NCBI GenBank assembly: GCA_019843655.1
Contig: JACDQD010000008.1
Span: forward strand, 13,860,442 to 13,924,441
Length of the DNA stretch: 64,000 nt
From: Lethocerus indicus
Taxonomy: Eukaryota; Arthropoda; Insecta; Hemiptera; Belostomatidae
Direction: 5' to 3'
Shown: positions 34,744-47,300 of the stretch, one piece after another
Layout of the letters: each line of letters starts with the position of its first letter
How positions within the stretch are numbered: position 1 is the first letter of the stretch
Notes under the pieces: generated by a model
Databases searched by the model: none
The model's input: only the letters and a program-made list of their open reading frames with translations
Told to the model about the DNA's origin: nothing
Translations under genes and position numbers: made by a program

Positions 34744-37700
34744 GAATGCACCGACCCGGATTCAAATATTATAAATGAACATTAAAAGGTTACTAGTTTC
34801 TAATATGCTAATGCATGTAGGTGGATTGTTACCGATAAAGCCAGCTTATAAATTCCCAGTACACGTCATTACAATTTCTGTTCACTAGGAACAAACGATA
34901 TATTCAGTCGAATAGAGGGAAATGCTCCTGTTGAATTGATTTAAAACAAGGTTAACCTTTGACCTAATCAGGAAGTATAATTAAAACTCCAAAATTTGGT
35001 TCTTTCATTAAATAAAAGTGTGTTGCTAAATTTTTTGATTGTCCGTGTTCCCTCGCTTTGTTAGTGTGAAACGGTAATTTCACCGGAGTTCTTCCAGAAA
35101 GTGGAGAGCCGCGACGAATATAAGCGATCCGATGTAAATTAAATTGCAAATTAGGCTTTTGGACGGGCGACGCGGCCGACTCCTCTTGTCTCGGCTGGTA
35201 ACCCGAGCCCGGCCTAAAATATCCGGTGTCAGCGGAATTAATCGCGGTCGGAAAAGAAAGACTAAAATAAGAAATAAACCCCGCCCTCCCCGCAAATCCG
35301 CTCATTATGCAACTTGCTCAGTGGATAGCGCCCGAAATGCACCACGCATAATATGAGATTGTGGCCAACAACGCCAGCCTGTACAGTAGTTCTCCGGAAG
35401 CCTTTATAATACATTTATTTACTCTCAATATAAGCACCTTTCGTACTTTGTTGGTTTTTAATATGAATTTCATTAAAATAAGATCCGACAGGATTCGGCT
35501 TTAAGATAGGGCGCAGACTCTATCCAGTAATTACTCACATATTACCTAAGTGGACTTTAATATTATGTGTATGCTTGTATAGATAAAATCTCCAACAAAA
35601 AACCGGATTTTATCCGAGCCGTTGTAATTTTTAATTTGATAAAACGGAAATAAATCCCGCTGGCCTCGCACCGAGAGAGCGGTATGAACTCGAGTGAAGT
35701 TTGTAATTATGCGCAAGTGGTGACCGAACACGGCCGGCGTCAAAGCGGTGAAAAGAAGAACCGTGCACAAGTTGTGCTTTCTGTTGGCCATTCCGCGTGT
35801 TCGACATTCTGAAATTATCTTAGTGGGATTTCATGCATACTAAAAATAACGTCACTAGTACTTTTCATTAATTAACATACTTGGAAGTGATGGTAATTGA
35901 TCAAGGAAATATGTTTTCTGCAGTGTTTCAAAAACTGTAATTGCCGTCAGCCGAGTACATGTTACCATATTAAAGAAATGTATATAAATACAACTAAATT
36001 GATGCCTACATTAAATCAGATCGCGGGGAGGCAGGCACACAAGCAGTGGCCAGTAAAATGATCAATATAATATCACTTTTTATTATATTTTAAACTTCAT
36101 TTATATATTTGTATAGCAATGTTTTACTTATGAGACCTAAAGATTGTTCTCGGGAAACATAAAATTTGTTATAGATACTTAATCAATTTATTTCGCACAT
36201 TGCAAATCTATTATTATTATTGATATCCAGTTTTGTGCATTAATCCGACGTGTAGACCTTATCTACTCGGGCTACTGATACGCGTATAGGTTTTTGAATT
36301 ATAATGACTGAAATCTGTTTGGTGAAGGGTCGAAAATATTAAAGTTTCAATAAAAGCAACTGGCTCTCTTCTGAGTGGCGCGTTCCGTTAATAACGTGTT
36401 TTTTTTATTTCATCCTCTCGTCCGGTACAAAGTTTCGCTTTCAATACTGCCTCTCGGTGACAGCATGACCGTCGGATATATATTTTCGCCGTGTATGAAA
36501 GAGTCCCGCCTGAAAGGCCCCATCTATCATTTCGGAAGATAATAAAATTCGCGGTCCCGTCTGCCGACCTTTACGATGGAGGGCCGTCTAAATTAGTTTT
36601 AACAATATCACCGGGCTCGCTCCGGCGCACTAAACAACTCTGGAGGAGAGTTAAACTTCCATACGGTCCATCCGAGCAATTAGCCCATTCCGGCTGGATA
36701 GAAAGTTTACTCCGACATAGACAAATTGTCGGCTACAGTTGCTCGGTTCTTTATCGCGTTTACCGACAAGTGAAACATTATTTTTACTACATCAGAGAGG
36801 AGCACGGAACAAAATTATTCATTTGCCACATTACAATCCCTGCCTCTTTTCTGCAAGTTGAGAGCGTCCAGAATGTTATCTGCTATGCTCTACACAGAGC
36901 AGGATAACAAAGATTAAGGAGATGGAAGATGGATCTGCTATTGATCCATTATTCCACTTAATTTCTAACTTTTCCCGTTGGAGCAGCGTTAGATCAATGA
37001 TGACAGTTCTAGTTTTGCCTGTATATTAAATAAATAATTCTTCCGATCAATGTGTATCACCATTTCACTGCCTATTTTACTTCGCTCTGGCGCCTTACAC
37101 CGTGTAATACCTCCAAGTACTACTAAATCGTTTGGCGATTGCGAAAAGTCGAATTACCTCTGTTTCTCAGTAATGGACGAATCGTGTCCGATTACTCCGA
37201 AGTGAGTAGAATGTGCAACTTATACCCAATGGCGTCGAGTCACTAGTAGTCCCCCTGTTGCCTGCAGTTTCATGATGGTGAGGAACTTCAGGACTTTCAT
37301 AACTTTGTCAGGGTAGGTCGGAACAAAAAAAAGGGAGGATTTTTTAAATTATTCGAAATTGATAAGATAAAATATATTAGATGAAATAATATAATAATAA
37401 AATAAATCTCGAATAAATTTTCCCAGAGATGTGTGTGGGTATGGTTTTTTAAGACCGACTCTCCCGTAATGGATGCTACAATATAAAAAATGGCATATTC
37501 TATAATGTTATTATATTTACAACAAATAATTTTTAATTGGCAGAATTTGAAGAGCGGATGAAGGCCGATTAACGGAATTAAATATGCCTCCGTTATATAA
37601 TTATTTATGGTTATCTCCTCCCATTTTACTTTTATTAGATTTATGCACTAATCAATAATTTATCGGGATACTACAGATTAATGTGTCATAAATATATTTC

Positions 37701-38207
37701 CAAAGCGTGTAAATAATAAATGAACATCGGGCTGCATATTTTAAACGAAATGGGCGGAGGGGCGACATTTTCTGTTTGAGGGGCGATCCATCGGAAGAGG
37801 TGAGGCTAAAAATAATATTGGGTCCGGTTATGAATGGGGCGAGTGTTGGGGCGGCGTGGGGAAGGGACCGGTGGAAATAAATAGGAGGGGGATTAAAGCC
37901 ATCGAGAGAGGAGCAAAGGAAATTAGCCCAAAGGTCACCGACTTTACTCCTGAGGACAACGCTAATGAGCCACAGCAACAGGACAACAATGAATTCTACA
38001 TCGTCCGATCAACATTGAAGCCGCTCCCGGGTGGCCGATTTCGGACCGAATTTCTGAAAGCTCTAATGGACTACGGCCACAACAGTATGCTCGACGCGAT
38101 TGGTGATTATCACGATAGTAGGCCCACTATTCTGATAATATATAAAGTTTAGAAATCACTCATTTTATTTAACAATCAAAGATAATACAGTTACCAAAGT
38201 TGAAGTT

Positions 38208-38312
38208 GATGCTCAGTGGGTCGAACGGCGCAGCGTTAACACTCCCACCTGGGTGCGAATCTCGCCCATATAATTCCAGTATACTCGTTCAAATAAATAA
38301 AGTAAATAAACG
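38208..38312 (+). mobile_element. tRNA-derived SINE-like sequence
   Basis: TGCTCAGTGGGT resembles a polymerase III A box. About 35 bases later GGGTGCGAATCTC resembles a B box (consensus GGTTCGAATCC), and a short body ends in an AAATAAATAAAGTAAATAAA tail. The tRNA-like head followed by an A/T-rich tail is the SINE pattern. A functional tRNA is unlikely because no clear acceptor stem or anticodon arm forms. Confidence 0.45.
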
Positions 38313-39085
38313 AACACAAGAAATATGACATAAAAACGATTTATTATTTTTAAATACAAATTGCAGTCCACACATAGGCGAGGAAATGTTAGCGAAATAT
38401 CATTACAACTATTTATATATACATAATACTAGAATACGTATTACCAGATTAAAATATTATAGGAAAAGTATGCTAGTAACTAGATTGTTTGTGTTAAATA
38501 TAAAAATAAAATCATTGGGCTTATCAAATAACGGTTGTCTGCTTTAAAGTAGGTACATTTTTACTACAGTCGCTACTTTTTTTTAGGTACGTAGATTACT
38601 GATCGTAAAAAAATCCGTAGTATAATTTCAGATATATTGGCAAAATCGATTCATTGGAACTAATTTTTGGCGTATAATTAGTACTGGCGATTTATTATTA
38701 GTGTTACTCAAAATATGAGCGTATTAGTGCTTTCAATTTATTAAAACATAAAACGTATCGATACAAAATTTGAAAACTGACGGTTATGTACATGTGGGTC
38801 GGTCGAAAACATCGCGCGTCGTTATCTATAGTTTTAAATGGATAAAACGTGTAGAGCTGTTTGACTGCAGGAGTTCTGTAGCGCGGGGGAGGGGTACGCC
38901 TGAAAGTGAGTGGGAGCGAGTGTGACTCATTGGTATTGATGTTTAGGCCGAGTATATAGTGTAGGGCGTTGTTGGCTTACTACTCTTTTCCAGTAAATAC
39001 CGTCGGTTTTTCACCTAAGACGTGGGGGGGGGGTACTTATTTTTTTTTTAAATACTCTAACAAAATGTATTCTGCGGGTACTCAC

Positions 39086-39196
39086 GCTGCGATGCTTTTG
39101 GAGTGGCCAGCGCTCCATGGTGGCCTGGTACTTCATGTTTTCGATCTGCTTCTTGAGGGCGTCCTTGTCCATGGCTGCCAGTGTACTGGGCTCCAT
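39086..39196 (-). CDS. Ggamma30A: Ggamma30A first coding exon (G protein subunit gamma-e, N-terminal half)
   Basis: Encodes the N-terminal coiled-coil half of a G-protein gamma subunit: MEPSTLAA, then MDKDALKKQIENMKYQ and ATMERWPL. This is nearly identical to Drosophila gamma-e. The segment pairs with the beta subunit. The exon ends at a consensus donor, GCAGC|GTGAGT. The family continues WPL-SKSIAA, and those codons (TCC AAA AGC ATC GCA GC) are present, but two bases are missing before them. As read, the frame is therefore WPL-QKHRS and is out of phase with the last exon. The start at 39196 gives the exact family length of 72 once the family frame is assumed. An in-frame ATG 14 codons upstream also exists. 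A possible acceptor (TTTGCGCAG at 39223) suggests an untranslated exon further right. Confidence 0.9.
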
Positions 39197-39248
39197 ACCG
39201 GCCCCGCGGAGCTGACCCGAGCCTGCGCAAACAGCCATGCGTCATTTA

Positions 39249-39256
39249 TGACGTCA
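39249..39256. promoter_or_regulatory. Full consensus CRE (TGACGTCA)
   Basis: A perfect palindromic cAMP-response element 53 bases upstream of the Ggamma30A ATG. If transcription starts near here it could bind CREB/ATF factors. If the ATG exon is preceded by an intron, the site would be intronic. Function is inferred from the motif only. Confidence 0.35.
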
Positions 39257-42200
39257 CAACTACCCGTCACACACCCGACCCCCGCCCCGGCCCCCGCCAC
39301 TCTACCCGAACCCAGTTTCGAATCGTACGGGGTTCTGTCAGCTTCTCTATCCGGCTCAGACTTGCTTCGGGGCCGTAAATCTGTGTTAGGGCGGTTCTCA
39401 ATAAGACGGGGACAACGCCCCAGATACCCATAAACTGGGGGCGGGCAATTTTTAGGGCTGCCAGTTGTGGTGGCAGGGCGGCCATAAAAATATAAATAAT
39501 ATAAAAATAAAAAACCTTCGTATCTAGAACTATAGAGAAGTACTACAAACAATATTTTTCCGAGGTTTATACGTGTGTATACACATACATTTTAAATAGT
39601 ACAAAGAAAAAAGCGTGAAAAGACGAATAGTTCCGCGATGTATCAAATAAATAGTTGTCTCTGTTTCGGACGTATATTTTTTTGTACTATTGTAAATATT
39701 ATATTTCGTAGGCGGCCCCCCTTTTTTTTAAATCCTTTCCGCGATTTTAATTTCTGTTCAGACTTAGTAAGTTTGTTTAACACGATTTATACAAGGTCCT
39801 CATAAAACTTCGGTTAGTTCTGAACAAATTAATCCTTTTACCTGTGGCCGGCGAGAGTTTGGGATTCTGCAGAATCATCAAAAGTTTGGTGACCGCAGTG
39901 GCGGGCCCACAAACGGACCGCACGGTCCACTGTGAACGGGCGCGAGGGCTGGGTGTGTGGGTTAGTACCCCCTGTTGTAACAGTTCAAATTAAACCTCGC
40001 ACGGTTTGGATTACACCGAGCCGACAAACCTGTGCACTAACCCCCGCCGTTTTTTAAAAAAGCACCGCAACTTCGAAGAACGCCACAAATTATTGACACG
40101 CATAGTAAGTTACAATTATTTTTATTTAACCGCAAAGATAGTTTTCCACCGCCTACTTGATGACACTGGCTAAAAGCTCAACTTTGGAAGCGACGAAATT
40201 GTGAATGTCACAGAAACAATGTTTCTTACGAATTATGTTATTTATTGCATTTTATATAAAGGCTTATGAAGGACATGATAACTGAAGTGTCATCCATCAT
40301 TGATCCCTTAAAAATAAAGTTTTAAACCTCGATTAGATTGGAGATGTCGAAACCTAATAATAAACGCTAATCGAACGGAAAAATAATAATTACCAAGGCG
40401 CTTGTAAATTCGTATTTTCTATCCAAAATAATTGGATTGTGCGCGATATAATACATAATGTGACTGTGTAAACGACGTACTGAATATTCAAATTTAGATT
40501 TTAAATAGAGATTCGGAGATTGCGGGAAGGTGTATACAGCGAAACCGAATTTCGGTGTGTTCTGTGGTCATAATTGGAGCCTCCTGCATTCCCCGTAGGA
40601 GGCTATCGCTTTGATCACAGTCCGCATAACCTGAATAGACAGCCATCGCATTATTAATCCTTTCGGCATTTCCGATTACCCGCTCGAGCGTTGTTATATC
40701 CGTTCAAAACACCGAGGAAAGGCAAGAACAAAAATACCTTAAAGGAATTATTTCTTAATTTAGGGTATCCGGACGGGGATAGGGTGTTTTGTTCGGAAAC
40801 GAGATTCACAGGGAGATTCGTGGGCGCTACGAAGGGAAGCATATTAGTTCGGAATTCAATTTTAAAGACCCAGTCGCCAGGCTTTTGAAAGAAAAAGTCA
40901 AAAAACGCCTTTCAGAAAAGAAAAGAGCTAAAAAAAACTGAAATATCATTATAGATGTTTTAATAGACCTCCTGCTGGTTCCTGCGTTAAACCCGTTGTA
41001 GCTTCTCCTTATCGGCAGTAACTTTCCCCAAACAAAATCAGTTCTTAGATGAAATTATATTACTCGGTAAGAAATACTTTTAAATAGGCCAAGTTATGAT
41101 ACCGAGAAATTTACTGGAGGTGTAGGGTCGAGAAATAGAAATTTGTACCGCTATGCTATTGTTAGTTCTAGGGGGAAGATGGGCGTGCAGGCTGGCGATA
41201 GTAGTCTGCCAATAGTATTAAATAATGAACCGGCGAAAGCAATTAACCTCCGAGGTCTGGAGCAAGCCGATCCCAGAGCGGGAGGATTGCCTTTGTCGTA
41301 GGGGTAGGGTGTCGGGAATAATTTAAATAGTAGTCGGGAAGGGGGGGGGGATGGGATGGCCGAGGATATTGTGCCTTTTACCCCTCGGGAGACAGCCACT
41401 CTACCCTCTACCTCCACAACGCTCCAATACCCGCAACGGGCCGACGCCAAAATCCATTTCCCTTTCCTACGCCGGTGCGCCCATTTTTCACACCACTCAT
41501 CCCGCTTTATTTCCTCACGCTAGCATCCGTTTGATCCGGACATAAGTTCGATCCTTTTGTATTCCTTCATAAATAATTCCATCTGCACTTCTGTCTACGC
41601 CCTCTCTTTTGGTCCCCTTCAAGTCTGATTTCAGTGTCCCGCACTGACATTTTACTACTCCTTATTTATGTTGGAAATTTTCAAGCGTTTATGAATTTCG
41701 GATCATCCTTCTCATGAACTTAATTTACTAATAGGAATGAACACGGGGGAGATTGGACTGCAGTCTTTCTGGCGGCACATTTAGATTTCGTACGAAGGAA
41801 TGTAAAATACGCTTCCTGCACGGGCCCTACCGCACATATATCTTTGGCAGAGGTCCACGTAACAGACTCTCGGTGAGATTACTCACCTTAAGAGGAAATG
41901 CCGCTCCGGATAAGCCCCGGATTACGGTAGTAGTGTAGGAAAGAATTAGCGTTCGGGTCGCCCTTTAAAACCTTTATTGTTTCAAAGCCGAGTAATCGTA
42001 GTCCTTTGTTGTTACGCTAACATTATGCTCCCAGGGGAAGTTTACGACCGCCCGCTGTTTGTAAAACCCCCAAGGCCCGTGTGGGTTTCACTTCGTTCGA
42101 TTCTTTTAAATTTATTACTATTGTCTGTCAGAATTTGAATGTTTGATTTGTAGACAGAAGAAAGAGGTCGACGTCTTCCCACCCGCCGTGTTCAGAACTG

Positions 42201-43493
42201 AGTCAACGGTTTCTCTTAACAAGAAATCTGCACTGCACTTTCCGCATTTAACTGCTTTCCCTCGTTTAAAAGAATGGTCTATTCGTTAATACAAGAACAA
42301 CCGGTATATATACAAAGAAATAACCTGAAAATGAAAGTCATTTGTTCAAGAGAAGAAATACATAAAATCACAAATACAGCTTTCTTCAATAACCCGATAA
42401 CCTACTTAAATGTTCAGTACTTATGGTAGAAATTATGTTTCTATATTTTCCCCTCCATCTATTGAACGCAGCGTATTACCGATTTGATAAGACCTACCAC
42501 GCTAGTAAAGTAAACTTTCAACATTGTAATAAAATTATCCCATCAATTTTGGTGGGATAACATTAAATGCAAAGCTACATATTTGAAGTGTTTTTGTAAA
42601 TTTTAAACATTTACAGCTAATACAGTATTCGTTCCGTAAATAAATGGAAAGAATAGAATTGGTTTGTTTTTGGAAGCGATGTTATTATGTCTGCTCTTTC
42701 AGGGAAGAGAACGTTTATTTGGGCAGGGCGCGGGGCAGAAGTCTGCCCTGGCCCAGATTAGCGTTGTTCCAACGAAACAGAAACATACTGCGGCTGCCAT
42801 CTGCTCCTCGCTAAAACCAGTCACCATAGCAACACGTGTTCCCTCTCATTTCTTTTCCTAGCAGACAACACGGTGTAACAATACTACGGGTTTCATTCAA
42901 TATGTCTTATTCAAAGACATATCAGTTTCTTTAAATGGTAATTTAGTAAAACTTATCATATTTATTTTATTATATTTAATTCGCCCCAGAATATTTTATT
43001 TATATTGTAATACACCTAATTATAAAAACATAATGTCCATCATACTACTTATTTAAATGACGACTACAAAATTGAGATTTATGCCGTGTGAATATTATCA
43101 GCAAGCGTTTATTTTTCTAGGTGAAAATTCATATTGAACGATATACTAAAATAACGATGTATTAAGCAAATGGCTAGTGCCTGGATTGTTTGTCTTAATT
43201 GGTAACACATCTGATTATTTTTATTTGTTATTAATGGATAATATTGTCGTTTATCCAAAAGTATCTGTTGATCTTTCTATCAGATTTTGCATCGAAACGT
43301 TTGGGAGACATGTCAAGCACCCAGCGGTAGATTTATTCCGGTTTAGAAAGTGAAACCTTCGTACACAGTGAGGCGGGATAAACGCGCTTTGACTGAACGT
43401 TTGAACCGCTGCGAGTAAAGATGAGTAGATTTCCTCTACGGTCCCATTCATTCTTCTCTGCGACATTCTAGAATGGATTTCACTCGTGACTGC

Positions 43494-43526
<33 letters not shown>

Positions 43527-43804
43527 AGAAAACATCTTTAAAGATACGGTAATAGAAATATGGTAAGGTCTCCCGCAGTTCCTCTGCCGCCAACATTATT
43601 CTCTCGTTTGCCAGTGTCAACACCCAATTGATGATTTCATTTATTGGGTTACGGCTGTAAACATGATTTCGTTGAGAGAAACGACAATTTTTTTAAGTTC
43701 AATCGAATAAATATTTATTGGCACATGTGCAGGGGTGGCAATAATCCATTCGGTATTACCTGACAACATCAATGTCCTCCAGGACTGGAAGTTCGATGAC
43801 CCCT
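39257..43804. other. Upstream side of Ggamma30A, no gene seen
   Basis: May contain 5' untranslated exons or promoter of Ggamma30A, but none can be identified. A GC-rich block at about 39270-39430 adjoins the first coding exon. The 31-base poly-C tract is listed separately. Open frames at about 40.7, 41.2-41.9 and 42.7 kb match no family. Confidence 0.45.
43495..43525. repeat. 31-base poly-C homopolymer
   Basis: An uninterrupted run of 31 C on the plus strand (poly-G on the minus). It could adopt i-motif or G-quadruplex structures, and its length is liable to sequencing and assembly error. Confidence 0.9.
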
Positions 43805-43814
43805 AATCCAAACC
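43805..43814. repeat. Target-site duplication, left, LINE copy 2
   Basis: AATCCAAACC, identical to 44291-44300, next to the element's A-tail. Confidence 0.8.
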
Positions 43815-44290
43815 ATTTTTTTGTCTCTTTTATTGTTACAACTGTAAAATTATACAATAAGCAACATTGATGAAATCACTAGCTACAATAGTCTACAATG
43901 AGAAGAGAAACCCACTAATTTCCCCCCCTTTTTTTATTATTATTATTTATATATTTTTTTTATTATTTATTTATTTTATTTTTAATTTAATTTAATTTAT
44001 TTATTATTATTAACATTTTATTTAATCATTTAGGCGTCTGTAAGGAACATTTGGGATGTCGGGAGATAGTAGGGTTTGGACTAGTGGATTAGGGTGATGG
44101 TGGAGTCGTGAGTGGAAATTGGTGTATCGTTGTATGGCGAGGTCACGGACAAACGGGACTTTAATATCTGTGTGTAGGGTAAGGTTGGAGACATAATAGC
44201 GTGCATCGGTTATTCTCCTTAATATTTTTGACTGTAAGGTTTGGATTTTGTGGATATTTGTCGGTTTGGCCGAAGCCCACAGTTCTAGTC
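43815..44290 (-). mobile_element. 5'-truncated jockey-clade LINE, copy 2
   Basis: A second copy of the element at 12370-13071, about 476 bp, nearly identical in the shared 3' UTR and C-terminal coding part (TDIHKIQTLQSKILRRITDA, then PFVRDLAIQRY). It lacks 24 bases (8 codons) near the end of the frame relative to copy 1, so the protein ends RRLND and not RRLKRKWPRDLND. The missing block lies between short AGG repeats, consistent with a slippage deletion. It is flanked by 10-bp direct repeats AATCCAAACC at 43805-43814 and 44291-44300. Confidence 0.88.
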
Positions 44291-44300
44291 AATCCAAACC
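44291..44300. repeat. Target-site duplication, right, LINE copy 2
   Basis: AATCCAAACC at the 5' truncation point of the LINE. Confidence 0.8.
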
Positions 44301-47300
44301 TTAACTCCCAAATACAACCTTAACTCGATTGGATCTGGTTAACTCCAACCGGACCAGTATTTTTATAATTTTATGTGAAATTTACGACAAACGAGGAAAG
44401 TCGGGTTGCTAATAGGGCCGTGGGGGCGACATTAGTTTTTGATGGGGCGGCTTCGAAGTGTGGTGGTTGTTGTTGTTGTGTGGTGAATATACATTTGGAG
44501 CTCGGGCCCGTCTATATTGACCGGGAGAGGCTTGCCCGATTAATACGGGAGGCCGGGCTCAAACCCGGGTCCCCCCCCCCCTTTGCCGCCTCCTCCCTCA
44601 CTATTCACTTGAAACGTATAGCCCCCGGGGGTAATTAAAGTCGTTTATTGGCGGCCCGCCCCCGCAAGCTCGAAATTGACCTCCGCCCACCACCATTTGA
44701 CACCGGCCCCTGCCTGCTGGCGTTCTGCTCCGTCGCTCCCCAGCACAGCTCGGCTTATTGTCGCCGGATATTCAGATATACAGTTAGATACGCGGGCTTA
44801 TTGGATTCTATTTTGTGTTGTCCGGGCCGCTTTTGAACTTCCCCCCATTAATCAGTTACATGTATTCATATTTTAGTAAACAGAAGGTGCACTTATATCA
44901 TCCGCCCTAGAATCCGAGTAGGGCTTACTGTATAGTAAAATGTGTGCCATGTGGAATCCGATCTCGCTTAGGATCGAACAAACAAGACAATGACAACAGT
45001 AATTAAAATAGTGATAAAAACTCATTTCATTAGCTACAAGTAAAAAGAAAGTTGAGGAATGAAAGGGAACGACGATATAACATGGCCGGTAAACAATATT
45101 TTACTGCCAATTTGTTAACGATTGCATAAGATAATAAAAGAGTTGGTGTAAGTATTTTTATTTTAGTCCGATCCCCGGGAGTATTTGTAAAATTATCCCA
45201 AGGCTAGGTAGATGAAATTACCTTTCATAAAACTGTGGAACGGGATAAGCGCTTTTTAGGATCGTTTTACGAGAGCATTTCTACAAGTTATCCGGTCGAA
45301 TCGGCCAATCTTGTCATATCTTGTCCCCCCTTCTATCCGCCGGTTTGAGTAAATAAAATAAATTATAGACAGTTGTCGCGAAGTCAGCGCGCAATAATTG
45401 GTACGGGGGATTTATACGGACGGGCCATTACTTCGGCGACATGACCGGTGACATTTTTTAAGGGGTCATAAATAAACGAAAATTCCAATTAACCAGTAAT
45501 CGGTGTATGTTTTACGACCTCGGCTCCGTGCAATAATGAGCCGGCGAATCAGGATTGATGGAAACAGTTGAGCCCGATGCAATAACGTTACTGTTCGCCC
45601 AGGATATCACTATTGACCCCATTTGAGAAACTCGTAGCAATTCACAACTAATATTGATAATCGCAGCAATACAAGTATTTATTACTAAATAGGCTATAAA
45701 GAACAGTATTTTTACATAGTAGTATTTATTGTTAATAAGGGCGGAAATACGCTCAATCGTTATAACGCACAACATTATAGACAGATAAAAGTTCGACTAA
45801 AAATATATCGAAGCAGATGAATATAGGCAAAGGTCTCGATTATTTTTGTATGTTTTATATTTTCTAAATTACAACAATTATTCGTCGGAATGATTAATTT
45901 CAATGTATATAGTGAATTGTACCCGGTCCAAACTAGGTTGAGACAAGAACCCGATTTAGCAATATCGGATGTTCTGTTACGCGCTTCGAATATTGCACAT
46001 CCGACTGGTAAACCTACCTCCGATATAGTATACGGCTGAAACCCATATACAGTGAATGAACGTCGATCCCCCTGTGGCGGGGGTATTTGATACATCAAAG
46101 CCTGTCTGCGGTTGACGAGTTCAAAGATTGAATGGCTCGTATCCGAAACAGTTGTGACCATTCCCCCGAATAAAAAGGACAACGAATATAATATTGAAAT
46201 ATATAAAGCAGGAATCGGCGATCAACGGTCGGAATGAATAATGAATCTTTCGAAAAAATTAGTTGAGCGTTTTTGTTTGGGGTTCAGCAAGGCTTTGGAA
46301 AGTCGTCACACTGGAGACTTTTAGACTCCACTCGCTTATTCGATTTTAAGGTAAACGAAATAAAGTCTGTCCCGCAAGCGTTTTTCGAGGGCACTTACGA
46401 GCCGAGTGTTTCCTACACGTTATACCCCAGATAATTCAACCGGCTCCCCATAACAGTACAGTGTCTTTTAAAAGAGAGACACTGGAGAAAAAAAAAAAAA
46501 AAGTGTCAAGGAAAGTCGCATGGAGAAATTATAAAATTGTATTGAGCATTCATGGGATTTGTAGGTTTTCAAAAATTAATGACAATTCCTGATTTGAACA
46601 ACAATATGCTGCTTAATTTTTCAAACAATTCTGCAAATCTTACAGAAGAAATATCTGAAATATAAGTTAATAAAAAATGCAGCAGCGTCACCTCCTCAGT
46701 TCAGATAGTCTAGCCAATTAATATTCATTTTTAACCTCAATTATAGGCGTTATTATTAATTTATGTTAGGCTTTTCGTTGATGTTATAACCTAACCGTTT
46801 CTAAATTTTCAGATCTGTAACGATGAAATAATTATTATTTTATTATGAAATAATGAAGATGTTTGAGTAAATCGATTAATCATGACCGTGATTAACTTTT
46901 ATTATTTTATATTTTAAAGCACGAGGACCAGTTGTAAGCCGCTGTATCAAGCGCACTTTATCGCATTCCATCCTTTGTTGTCTTTTAATCGTCTTTTGTA
47001 AGTTGTAACTATTTGTACGGGATTGTTCCTGTGGCACTGCTATTTTGGCTCCGGGGCTAATTTGCCTGCACGACTTTGCCCTTATATCCCACCCTCCTTC
47101 CTTTGAACTTCTAAACGCCGGAACCGTCATTCTTCAAAGCGGGAGTTCTCGAGACGATTTCACTTTGAAGGGAAATAAAGTTGGCTAAGGTTTGGCTAGT
47201 GAAAAAATGACAACAAAGCATTTTTTTTATGCGAGTCTAAACGCTTATCGATAAATTGGCCGATTCAGAACACTCTCCCGTTCACCCGTCAGTTATCGCC

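Larger units (their letters stand above)
30055..38207. other. Intron segment: LINE relic, repeat copy D; otherwise nothing recognised
   Basis: No exon of a known family is seen. A pyrimidine-rich stretch lies at about 33281-33350 and a purine-rich one at about 30414-30465. GC-richer patches occur at about 32140-32250 and 35150-35300. The longest frames (about 36.5-36.9 kb and 37.9-38.15 kb) have no recognisable domain; the former begins at GTG and not ATG. Confidence 0.45.

Noticed and set aside
36491..36907. 138-codon plus-strand open frame
   Set aside because: Starts at GTG, has no family resemblance and no convincing splice or promoter context.
39011..39238. 75-codon frame running past the first Ggamma30A exon
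   Set aside because: Residues after WPL read through the frameshift and the donor into intron; only the part from 39196 to 39086 is exon.
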